This document shows, in pieces, positions 57,031 through 64,000 of a stretch of DNA of 64,000 bases. The stretch is taken from positions 62,001-126,000 of the forward strand of contig NZ_UXAW01000033.1 in the NCBI RefSeq assembly GCF_900609055.1, read 5' to 3'. Position numbers and translations under genes: made by a program. Numbering within the stretch: the first letter of the stretch is position 1; each line of letters begins with the position of its first letter. Source of the DNA: Pseudogemmobacter humi. GTDB lineage: Bacteria; Pseudomonadota; Alphaproteobacteria; Rhodobacterales; Rhodobacteraceae. The notes beneath the pieces are model-generated. The model saw only the letters and a list, made by a program, of their open reading frames with translations, was not told the origin of the DNA and made no database searches.

Positions 57031-57139
57031 TCATCTGCCTCGTCGATCTGCGGATTTTCGGGACTATGCCGGGAGCTGGTAAAGAAGCGGTAACCAGATG
57101 AGGGTTAGATAGGCGGCATCCATCAGCGATGCGTGACCC

Positions 57140-59044
57140 ATGCAGTCCCTACAGATCAGCCCGGCTCCGACTTTCGCCCTGCCGTCCCGTGGTGGGGCTG
57201 GGCAGGAAAATCTTTCCGATGAAACCGAAGTGGATATCCCCTGCTTTACGCTCGGGGAGGAGGAGGTAACGGCAACGATCCCCCCGGAATTTCCGCCCGG
57301 GGATGCCTTGTTCGGGGTGCCGGTGGCGACCGTATCTGTGCTGACCCACATGCAGATGCCGGAAGCCAGCCCGACGGAGGAGGTTCTGCCAGCCCGGGCT
57401 GCTGCAAGTGACGCTCTAGCCGAGGCGGAGACTGACGCGGATCTGGTCACGATCCCTGCCGATGGGATGGTGCCGCCCGTTCCGCTGGCTGCCCTGCCGT
57501 TACCGTCTGATTCTGCGGAGGAGGAGCCCGCCTCCTTCATGGGGATTGATGATCCGGCAGATCCCGAAAAGGTTGCGGCGCCCACAATCATGCCTCACCC
57601 GGGAATGCCGCTCTTCGCCCCCCATCCCGGGCAGGAAGCGCCTGTCGTCGGCGACAGATCGGTGGGCAGAGAGACGGAGATTGCCGAAGCGCGAGCATCG
57701 GTGCCGGAGGTTCACAGCGCGAATACCGCATATGCAGAGACTGTTTCACGCACTCCGTTGCCCGATTCGGGCGATGAGGCGGCCGAAGCTCTGCCGCATG
57801 TCGAACGGATCGCGTCGCCGGCTTCCGCCGTGCCGGGGGAGGCGCCTGAGGCCGCGGTGCCAACCCCGCGCGACGACTGGCGGATGGCCCGGAGTGAGAT
57901 GGCTTTGCGGTTCCGCGCCGGGCTCTTGCCGCTGCCGTTCATCCTCGGCACGCCGCCCGATTCGCCGATTGTTTTGCCGGATGCGGCTTCTGATACGGCG
58001 GCGACCGGATTGCCGCCCGGGCCGGCCCCCGGCATCGGGCCGCCGATCCTGGCAGCCCCGCTCCCGGACGCCGCAACCTTGCCTGATCGCGCACCGCCTC
58101 CGCAGGCTGGTGTGGTGGCTTTCATGTCGGTGACATCCTCGACGACGGAAGGAATCGCTCTGCCTGAAGGCATGAACGCGATTGCCGTTTCCGAAGAGGT
58201 GATTGCGGTTTCACCAGCACCAGCACCAGCACCAGCACCATCCGTTTCGGCTCTGGCATTTCCACCTGAGGGGACTGCGGCTGCTCCGGCGCCTGACACG
58301 GCCCGGGCAATGGCGGATCTGGACATGGCCGCTCTGCCGCAACCTGCGCGGGATAACAACCGGGCCGTAACGGTGGTGCCGTCGGTCGGCGGTACGGCGG
58401 GTGATTCCACGACGGTCGGGGACGGCGAGACTTTGAAGGGCGCCGAGCCCGGCAGCCAGGACCTGCCGCCCGGTCGCCCCGTGCCCGAAGCCGCCCCCGA
58501 GAGAACGCGTTCGCCTGTCCTGGCCCCCGGCGACGGGTTCAGTTCTGCGCAGGCCCTTGCCGTTCCCGCGGATGAGGCCGTTTTCACCGCGGCGATTCCG
58601 CCCCCGGCGACGGCTCATCCTGACCCTGCGCTTCCGCCGATCGCGAATCGTCCGCTGCCGGCAACCCTGCCGGTGCAGATCGCCCATGCGGCGGTTTCCG
58701 CGGAAGGGCCGGTGACGGAACTGCGTCTTTCGCCCGAAGAGCTTGGTTCGGTCAGGATCGAACTGGTGACCGAAGGCGAGAAGGTTTCCGTCACTATTCT
58801 GGCGGAACGGCCCGAGACGCTCGATCTGATGCGCCGCCACGCCGACCGGCTGGCGGCGGAACTGCGCACGGCGGGGTTCTCGCAGCTGGATCTGGGCTTC
58901 GGCCAGGGCGGGGCGGGCGAAACCGGCAGCCGGGCGGAAGCGGGCGGCCGGATCTTTCATGGAAATACTGCCGACAGCCCCGGTCCGGTGCCCGTCGCGG
59001 CCCCGCGCCCGATGGCGGGCAGCAATCTTTACCTTCGTCTCTGA
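57140..59044 (+). CDS. fliK: Flagellar hook-length control protein FliK
   Basis: A 634-residue secreted ruler protein. The N-terminal 500 residues are Pro/Ala/Glu-rich and low in conserved structure, as usual for FliK. The C-terminal Flg_hook domain (about 525-610) is clear: LPVQIAHAAVSAEGPVTELR, LSPEELGSVRIELVTEGEKV and DLMRRHADRLAAELRTAGFS. It measures the hook during export and triggers the FlhB switch. A hexanucleotide repeat (58213-58240) encodes APAPAPAP in the ruler region. flgD follows 9 bp later. Confidence 0.88.
   Translation: MQSLQISPAPTFALPSRGGAGQENLSDETEVDIPCFTLGEEEVTATIPPEFPPGDALFGVPVATVSVLTHMQMPEASPTEEVLPARAAASDALAEAETDADLVTIPADGMVPPVPLAALPLPSDSAEEEPASFMGIDDPADPEKVAAPTIMPHPGMPLFAPHPGQEAPVVGDRSVGRETEIAEARASVPEVHSANTAYAETVSRTPLPDSGDEAAEALPHVERIASPASAVPGEAPEAAVPTPRDDWRMARSEMALRFRAGLLPLPFILGTPPDSPIVLPDAASDTAATGLPPGPAPGIGPPILAAPLPDAATLPDRAPPPQAGVVAFMSVTSSTTEGIALPEGMNAIAVSEEVIAVSPAPAPAPAPSVSALAFPPEGTAAAPAPDTARAMADLDMAALPQPARDNNRAVTVVPSVGGTAGDSTTVGDGETLKGAEPGSQDLPPGRPVPEAAPERTRSPVLAPGDGFSSAQALAVPADEAVFTAAIPPPATAHPDPALPPIANRPLPATLPVQIAHAAVSAEGPVTELRLSPEELGSVRIELVTEGEKVSVTILAERPETLDLMRRHADRLAAELRTAGFSQLDLGFGQGGAGETGSRAEAGGRIFHGNTADSPGPVPVAAPRPMAGSNLYLRL
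58213..58240 (+). repeat. ACCAGC hexanucleotide tandem repeat in fliK
   Basis: About 4.7 copies of ACCAGC at 58213-58240 encode an alternating Pro-Ala run in the unstructured ruler part of FliK. In-frame gain or loss of copies would change the ruler length by two residues each. Confidence 0.8.
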
Positions 59045-59053
59045 GGTTTCCCC

Positions 59054-59722
59054 ATGCAGGTCAATACAACCGGCAATGCCTGGTCCAGCAATACCCCCAC
59101 CGTCAGCCAGGGCGGCGCCAGCGCGCTGACCTCTGATTTCACCACCTTTCTCAAGATGCTGACGGTCCAGATGCAGAATCAGGATCCGCTCAATCCGATG
59201 GAGGCCACCGATTTCTCGGTTCAGCTTGCGACGTTTTCGGGCGTGGAACAGCAGGTGCAGACCAATCAGCTGCTGAATGCGATGGCCGGGCAGTTCTCGC
59301 TGATGGGTATGGCGCAACTGGCCGGCTGGGTCGGGCAGGAGGCGCGGGCGGCGGCTGATGTGGTCTGGTATGGTGGCAGCCCGGTCACGCTCTCGCCCAA
59401 TCCGGTGGCGACGGCGGATCGTGCGGTACTGACCGTTCATGACTCAAAGGGCAATCTGGTGGCGCGTGAGGATCTTCCGGTCAGTGCCGAGCCATATCAA
59501 TGGTTTGGCGCCGATTCCCAGGGCGATCGCCTGCCCGATGGCCGTTACGTTCTGACGCTGGAAAGCTGGCGGGGCGATGAACTGCTCGCGGAGGATCCGG
59601 TCGAATATTACGGCAGGGTGGTCGAGGCTCGCGGCGGCACCAGCGGCGCGATTCTGGTGTTCGAGGGCGGGATCGAAGTTCCCGCCAGCCAGATCACCGC
59701 CCTGCGGATGGCGGGCGGCTAG
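59054..59722 (+). CDS. flgD: Hook-cap (scaffold) protein FlgD
   Basis: A 222-residue hook assembly scaffold. The conserved N-terminus has LTSDFTTFLKMLTVQMQNQD, PLNPMEATDFSVQLATFSGV and EQQVQTNQLLNAM. The C-terminal beta part (about 85-222) includes ADRAVLTVHDSKGNLVARED and DSQGDRLPDGRYVLTLESWR, the FlgD Ig/tudor region. It is co-transcribed with fliK. The hook gene flgE, usually next, is missing; the following gene is ubiB on the other strand, overlapping the flgD stop by 4 bp. Confidence 0.94.
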   Translation: MQVNTTGNAWSSNTPTVSQGGASALTSDFTTFLKMLTVQMQNQDPLNPMEATDFSVQLATFSGVEQQVQTNQLLNAMAGQFSLMGMAQLAGWVGQEARAAADVVWYGGSPVTLSPNPVATADRAVLTVHDSKGNLVAREDLPVSAEPYQWFGADSQGDRLPDGRYVLTLESWRGDELLAEDPVEYYGRVVEARGGTSGAILVFEGGIEVPASQITALRMAGG

Positions 59723-61260
59723 AGCATGTGTGCCAGCAGCAAAGCCAGCCCCAGAGTGGTCGCGGTCATCGCGCAGGACAACAGCACCACTGCCCCCCAG
59801 CCGAAACCGCGGGGCTGACGCGGATGCTGGCGGTGTTGCTCCAGAGACTGCAACTGCGCCTCGGCCAGCGCGGGCAGTTTCGGCAGGAACCGCGACAGCA
59901 CGCGCGAGGTGCGCCAGAGGTCGCGCAGCATGGCTTTGGGGCCGATATTGGTGCGGATATAGCCCTCGACCACCGGGCGGGCGACCTCCCACATGTTCAG
60001 ATGCGGGTCGAGGCTGCGGGCGACGCCTTCGACCACCACCATGGTGCGCTGCAACAGGATCAGTTCGGTCCGGGTCTCCATCCCGAAGCGCTCGGTCACC
60101 TCGAAAAGGTAAGCCAACAGCCGCGCCATCGAGATCCGGCTGGCCTCCATGCCGAAGATCGGCTCTCCGACGGCGCGCAGGGCACGGGCGAATTCGTCGA
60201 TGTCGCGGTCGGCGGGAACGTAGCCCGCCTCGAAATGCACCTCGGCGATGCGGCGGTAGTCCTTACGGATGAAGCCCATCAGAATCTCGGCATAGACCCG
60301 GCGGGTATATTCGTCGATCCGGCCCATGATGCCGAAATCATAGACGATGAGATCGCCGTTCGGCGCCACCTTGAGGTTGCCCTGGTGCATGTCGGCATGG
60401 AAGAAACCGTCGCGCAGGGCATGCGACAGGAACAGCGTCAGCACCCGGCGCCCCAGCTCCGCGCGGTCGATTCCGGCGGCGTCGATGGCCGCGATCTCGT
60501 TCAGCCCGATACCTTCGGCCCAGCCGATGGTCAGCACCGCGCGGCCCGACAGATCCCACCAGGGGCGCGGCACGACCAGCTTTTCGTCCTTCGCGGTGTT
60601 CTCGGCAAATTCCGCAGCCTCGGCGCATTCCAGCCGCAGGTCCAGTTCGCCCTGCACCACGCCGTCGAAATGGGCGACGACATCGGTCGGCCGCAGCCGG
60701 CGCGAGAACGGGGCCAGCCGCTCGATCCATGTCGCGGCGTAGTAAAAGGCGTCGATGTCGCGGCGGAAAGCCCGCTCGATCCCCGGGCGCAGCACCTTGA
60801 CCGCCACTTCCTCGCCGGTGCCTTTCAGCCGCGCGTAATGGACCTGGGCGATCGAAGCCGCCGCCACCGGCTCGGAGAATTCGGAAAACAGCGCATCGGT
60901 GTCTTCGCCCAGTTCCGCCGCGATGGTGGCGCGGGCCGCGGCGACCGGAAAGGGTGGCAGCTTGTCCTGAAGATATTTGAGCTGCTCTGAAAGCTCCGGC
61001 CCGACGATATCGGGTCGGGTCGAGAGAATCTGGCCGAATTTGATATAGGCCGGGCCGAGCGCGGTGATCGCCCTCGTCACCGGCGGCAGGCTGGGGTCGC
61101 CCTTCAGGCCCAGCCATTTGAACGGCCAGCCCAAAAGCCGCGCCGCGAAACGCAGCCGGGGCGAGACCTCCATCGCCTCAAGCGCGACGGTCATCGCGCC
61201 GGTGCGCTCGAAAGTGGCGCCGGTGCGGATCAGCCGCCAGATGTTATGCGGTCCGCGCAT
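59719..61260 (-). CDS. ubiB: Ubiquinone biosynthesis kinase-like protein UbiB
   Basis: A 513-residue atypical ADCK-family protein needed for ubiquinone synthesis. It has the diagnostic KxGQ motif in YIKFGQILSTRPD, the Ala-rich nucleotide loop AAASIAQVHYARLKGTGEEV with the following AVKVLRPG lysine, HADMHQGNLKV and YDFGIMGRID in the catalytic lobe. Two C-terminal hydrophobic segments (about 475-513, GAVVLLSCAMTATTLGLALL) anchor it in the membrane. It directly follows ubiE (1 bp), forming an operon for the ring-methylation and assembly steps. Confidence 0.95.
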   Translation of the reverse strand: MRGPHNIWRLIRTGATFERTGAMTVALEAMEVSPRLRFAARLLGWPFKWLGLKGDPSLPPVTRAITALGPAYIKFGQILSTRPDIVGPELSEQLKYLQDKLPPFPVAAARATIAAELGEDTDALFSEFSEPVAAASIAQVHYARLKGTGEEVAVKVLRPGIERAFRRDIDAFYYAATWIERLAPFSRRLRPTDVVAHFDGVVQGELDLRLECAEAAEFAENTAKDEKLVVPRPWWDLSGRAVLTIGWAEGIGLNEIAAIDAAGIDRAELGRRVLTLFLSHALRDGFFHADMHQGNLKVAPNGDLIVYDFGIMGRIDEYTRRVYAEILMGFIRKDYRRIAEVHFEAGYVPADRDIDEFARALRAVGEPIFGMEASRISMARLLAYLFEVTERFGMETRTELILLQRTMVVVEGVARSLDPHLNMWEVARPVVEGYIRTNIGPKAMLRDLWRTSRVLSRFLPKLPALAEAQLQSLEQHRQHPRQPRGFGWGAVVLLSCAMTATTLGLALLLAHML

Positions 61261-61261
61261 C

Positions 61262-62011
61262 TCAGATCTTCCAGCCAGAATGCAGCGCCGCGATCCCCAT
61301 CGAGAGATTGCGATATTTCACCTGGGCGAAACCGGCCTGGCGGATCAGGGTGGCGAAGGCCTCCTGATCGGGGAATTTCCGGATCGACTCGACCAGATAT
61401 TGATAGGAGTCGCGGTCCCCCGTCACGATCTGGCCCATGGCGGGGATGACGTTGAAGGAATAGAGGTCATAGGCCTTCTGCATCAGATCGTTGGGGATAT
61501 GGCTGAATTCCAGCACCATCAGCCGCCCGCCGGGCCGCAGCACGCGATACGCTTCGGAAAGCGCATCGGCGATCCGGGTCACGTTGCGGATACCGAAGCT
61601 GATCGTATAGCTGTCGAACGCGCCCGAGGGGAAGGGCAGCGCCATCGCATCGCCCACCACCCAGTCGAGATGATCCGACAGGCTGTCGGCCTCGGCGCGC
61701 TTGCGGCCCGCGACCAGCATCCCTTCGGTCATGTCGCAGACCACGGCGCTGGCGCCCGGCGCGCGTTTCAGGAATCGGAAGGCCACGTCGCCGGTGCCGC
61801 CCGCCACGTCCAGCAGCCGCTGACCGGGGCGCGGCGCCAGCCAGTCCATCATCGCATCCTTCCAGATCCGGTGGACGCCGGCCGACATCAGATCGTTCAT
61901 CACATCGTATTTCGAGGCGACCGAGGAGAACACGCCATGGACCAGCCCGGCTTTTTCCTCTTCCGGCACGTCGCGAAAGCCGAAATGCGTGGTCTTGCCC
62001 GGATCGTTCAT
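61262..62011 (-). CDS. ubiE: Ubiquinone/menaquinone C-methyltransferase UbiE
   Basis: A 249-residue SAM-dependent methyltransferase acting on demethylmenaquinol or 2-polyprenyl-6-methoxyphenol intermediates. The start at 62011 begins [20 protein letters not shown]; further upstream codons lack family sequence. Motifs: [23 protein letters not shown] motif [21 protein letters not shown], the [20 protein letters not shown] region and [11 protein letters not shown]. It is divergent from mutM across 181 bp. The ubiE-ubiB pair opposite mutM is a common arrangement near dnaA in alphaproteobacteria. Confidence 0.95.
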   Translation of the reverse strand: MNDPGKTTHFGFRDVPEEEKAGLVHGVFSSVASKYDVMNDLMSAGVHRIWKDAMMDWLAPRPGQRLLDVAGGTGDVAFRFLKRAPGASAVVCDMTEGMLVAGRKRAEADSLSDHLDWVVGDAMALPFPSGAFDSYTISFGIRNVTRIADALSEAYRVLRPGGRLMVLEFSHIPNDLMQKAYDLYSFNVIPAMGQIVTGDRDSYQYLVESIRKFPDQEAFATLIRQAGFAQVKYRNLSMGIAALHSGWKI

Positions 62012-62192
62012 CGTCAGCGCCTCGCGAAACCCGCCCTCAGAGGGGTACATTGGGGATATAGCCCATGCGCGGCGGGAGAAACCAGCCATCCCTTTGCAGG
62101 TGCGACCATCTACAGCCGGGCGGCGCGGCATAGCCCTTGGCCCCGGCGGCGGCGCGGCTTAGGTTCGGCGGGTCGTCCGAGGGGGATCCGCC

Positions 62193-63044
62193 ATGCCAGA
62201 ACTGCCCGAAGTGGAAACCGTCCGGCGCGGGCTGGAGCCGGTGCTGACCGGCGGCAGGATCCTCTCGGCCCGGGTCAACCGCGAGGGTCTGCGCTGGCCG
62301 TTTCCCGAGGGCATGGCCGACCGGCTGACCGGCGCGCGGGTCGATGCGCTCAGACGGCGGTCGAAATACATCCTCGCCGATCTTTCGACCGGCGAGACGC
62401 TGCTGATCCATCTGGGCATGTCGGGGCGGATGCTGATCTCGGGCGCGCAGCTCGGCGGGTTCCACCACGACCATCCGGCGCCCGCGAAACACGACCATGT
62501 GGTGCTGGAGGTCGAGGGAGGCGCGCGCGTCACCTTCAACGACGCGCGGCGCTTCGGGGCGATGGATCTGATGCCTACCGCGACCGCCGGGGCGCATCCG
62601 CTGCTCGCGGTGCTGGGGCCCGAGCCTTTGGGCAACGCTTTCGACGGCGACTATCTGGCGGCGCGGCTGAAGGGGCGCAGGACGCCGGTGAAGGCGGCGC
62701 TGCTCGATCAGCATATCGTCGCGGGGCTGGGGAACATCTATGTCTGCGAGGTGCTCTGGCGCGCGCATATCGCGCCGGCGCGGCTGGCGGGCGACCTGAG
62801 CCCCGACGAGGCCGCCGGCCTTGTGCCGCTGATCCGCGAGGTTCTGACCGAGGCGATCGACGCCGGCGGCTCTTCGCTGAAGGATTACCGCCAGGCCGAC
62901 GGCGAACTCGGCTATTTCCAGCATTCCTTCCGGGTCTACGACCGCGAGGGGCAGAACTGCCTCGCCCCGGGCTGCACCGGAACCGTCGCGCGCATCGTCC
63001 AGAGCGGGCGGTCCTCGTTCTTCTGTCCGCATTGCCAGGGCTGA
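62193..63044 (+). CDS. mutM: Formamidopyrimidine-DNA glycosylase (Fpg/MutM)
   Basis: A 283-residue DNA repair glycosylase/AP lyase for 8-oxoguanine and ring-opened purines. The N-terminus [15 protein letters not shown] gives the catalytic Pro1 (after Met removal) and Glu2. The helix-two-turn-helix reads [20 protein letters not shown]. The C-terminal zinc finger has [10 protein letters not shown] and FCPHC (Cys4), with the QSGRSSFFC loop holding the DNA-contacting Arg. Length and motifs are standard. Confidence 0.96.
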   Translation: MPELPEVETVRRGLEPVLTGGRILSARVNREGLRWPFPEGMADRLTGARVDALRRRSKYILADLSTGETLLIHLGMSGRMLISGAQLGGFHHDHPAPAKHDHVVLEVEGGARVTFNDARRFGAMDLMPTATAGAHPLLAVLGPEPLGNAFDGDYLAARLKGRRTPVKAALLDQHIVAGLGNIYVCEVLWRAHIAPARLAGDLSPDEAAGLVPLIREVLTEAIDAGGSSLKDYRQADGELGYFQHSFRVYDREGQNCLAPGCTGTVARIVQSGRSSFFCPHCQG

Positions 63045-63111
63045 GCGGCGCGCTTGCCTTCGCGGCCCCAGGTGGTAGGAGTCGCGGCAAAGTGAAAACC
63101 GGAGATCCGCG

Positions 63112-63888
63112 ATGGCCTATCAGAACCTGATCGTCGAGATCGAGGATTACACCTGCCTGATCCGCCTGAACCGGCCCGATGCGCTGAATGCGCTGAACTC
63201 GGCGCTGATGGCGGAACTGGCGGCGGCGGTGACCGCGGCCGACCGCAACGACAAGGTGCGCTGCATCGTCATCACCGGCAGCGAAAAGGCCTTCGCCGCC
63301 GGGGCCGACGTGAAGGAAATGGCGACCAAAGGCTTCGCCGATGTCTTCTTCGACAATCTTTTCGGCCCCGAGGCCGAGGCGATCGCCCGCTGCCGCAAGC
63401 CGGTGATCGCCGCCGTGGCGGGCTACTGCCTTGGCGGTGGCTGCGAGCTGGCGATGATCTGCGACTTCATCCTGGCCGCCGATACCGCGAAATTCGGCCA
63501 GCCCGAGATCAATCTGGGCATCAGCGCCGGGATGGGCGGCACGCAGCGGCTGACCCGTTGCGTCGGCAAGTCGAAGTCGATGGACATGCATCTGACCGGC
63601 CGTTTCATGGACGCGGTCGAGGCCGAGCGCGCGGGCCTCGTCAGCCGGGTCTTCCCGGCGAAATCGCTGCTGGAAGAGGCGATGAAGATCGCCGCGAAGA
63701 TCACCGAGAAATCCACGATCACCGCGATGATCGTGAAAGAGGCGGTCAACCGCGCGCAGGAGACCACGCTCGCCGAAGGGCTGCTGTTCGAGCGGCGGAT
63801 GTTCCACGCCGCCTTTGCGACCGAGGATCAGAAGGAGGGCATGGCGGCTTTCCTCGAAAAGCGCACGCCGCAGTTCCGCGACCGCTGA
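63112..63888 (+). CDS. Enoyl-CoA hydratase (crotonase family)
   Basis: A 258-residue crotonase. The oxyanion-hole parts are [16 protein letters not shown] and [20 protein letters not shown]; both catalytic glutamates of classical enoyl-CoA hydratases are present (GGGCELA and FGQPEINLG), followed by [11 protein letters not shown]. It hydrates 2-trans-enoyl-CoA in fatty-acid beta-oxidation. GGAG precedes the ATG. In many Rhodobacterales this gene lies between mutM and rpsT-dnaA. Confidence 0.92.
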   Translation: MAYQNLIVEIEDYTCLIRLNRPDALNALNSALMAELAAAVTAADRNDKVRCIVITGSEKAFAAGADVKEMATKGFADVFFDNLFGPEAEAIARCRKPVIAAVAGYCLGGGCELAMICDFILAADTAKFGQPEINLGISAGMGGTQRLTRCVGKSKSMDMHLTGRFMDAVEAERAGLVSRVFPAKSLLEEAMKIAAKITEKSTITAMIVKEAVNRAQETTLAEGLLFERRMFHAAFATEDQKEGMAAFLEKRTPQFRDR

Positions 63889-64000
63889 TTCCCGTTTGCA
63901 ACCGGGGGGGCTTTGCTGTAATGGCCCGCCCTACATGCGCGTGGGCCCGCTTAGGCATTGATGATTCCCGTCCTTTGGGCCGTTCCGGTCCTGTGGCGGG
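63889..64000 (+). promoter_or_regulatory. Possible promoter region at the right edge (upstream of an unseen gene)
   Basis: After the crotonase stop no coding start is visible to the end of the window. TTGCAA (63896-63901) and TGTAAT (63917-63922), 15 bp apart, resemble sigma-70 promoter elements on the plus strand, though the spacing is short; TTTGCA one base earlier gives 16 bp. By synteny the next gene is expected to be rpsT. The promoter call is weak. Confidence 0.3.

Noticed and set aside
63919-64000. Start of a new coding region at ATG 63921 or later
   Set aside because: No RBS or recognisable protein beginning is visible before the window ends.

Overview
The window is high-GC alphaproteobacterial DNA. 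Gene order and protein families point to Rhodobacterales (Rhodobacteraceae/Paracoccaceae): FlaF/FlbT flagellin control, CtrA-like promoter sites (TTAA-N7-TTAA type), a MotE-like protein, an SltF-like lytic transglycosylase, and the block ubiB-ubiE / mutM-crotonase, which in this group commonly precedes rpsT and dnaA. I see no tRNA, rRNA, CRISPR array, insertion sequence or prophage gene.

Left arm (1-6.3 kb). A minus-strand series runs TonB-dependent receptor, Rrf2-family regulator, FmdE-domain protein, DUF1971 protein, then a NitT/TauT-type substrate-binding protein and permease that continue out of the window. A nitronate monooxygenase-like gene diverges from the receptor. Two AT-rich inverted repeats sharing TGA-N9-TCA lie about 80 bp upstream of the receptor and of the binding protein. 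They are candidate operators of one small regulon, possibly read by the Rrf2 protein, which keeps only one of the three usual cluster cysteines.

Catabolic region (6.4-25 kb). A LysR regulator with a near-perfect palindrome in its divergent promoter faces an operon of luciferase-like monooxygenase, 4-oxalocrotonate-type tautomerase, flavin reductase, a betaine-type ABC importer (ATPase, permease, binding protein) and an alpha/beta hydrolase. This looks like uptake and oxidative breakdown of a quaternary-amine or betaine-like compound. After a 531-bp gap come a UDP-glucuronate epimerase-like gene and a second catabolic set: SDR dehydrogenase, spermidine/putrescine-type ABC importer (four genes), a histidinol-dehydrogenase-like enzyme of the sulfopropanediol dehydrogenase (HpsN) type, a zinc alcohol dehydrogenase and an APH-fold kinase. 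A 21-bp perfect hairpin followed by 15 G lies inside the importer operon. A small lipoprotein and nagA follow.

Surface adhesin (25.2-33.4 kb). A BapA-like protein with seven Ig-like repeats, a Gly-Asp linker and no RTX repeats is followed by its apparent type I secretion system: a TolC-like lipoprotein, an ABC exporter with an inactive C39-like domain, and an HlyD-type adaptor. An arginase/agmatinase-family gene follows on the other strand.

Flagellar locus (34.4-59.7 kb). Export gate and ATPase (fliP, fliQ, fliR, flhA, flhB, fliH, fliI), MS ring (fliF), fliN, two FliL-like proteins, motA with motE-like and a large periplasmic partner, rod and L-ring genes (flgB, flgC, flgF, flgG, flgA, flgH, fliE), flagellin with flaF/flbT, rod-binding protein, FlgN-like protein, fliK and flgD. 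The genes fliG, fliM, flgE, flgI, flgK, flgL and motB are not here, so the system is split between loci. CtrA-like sites sit between fliF and fliL and upstream of flagellin.

Right edge (59.7-64 kb). ubiB and ubiE (ubiquinone synthesis), mutM (base-excision repair) and an enoyl-CoA hydratase.
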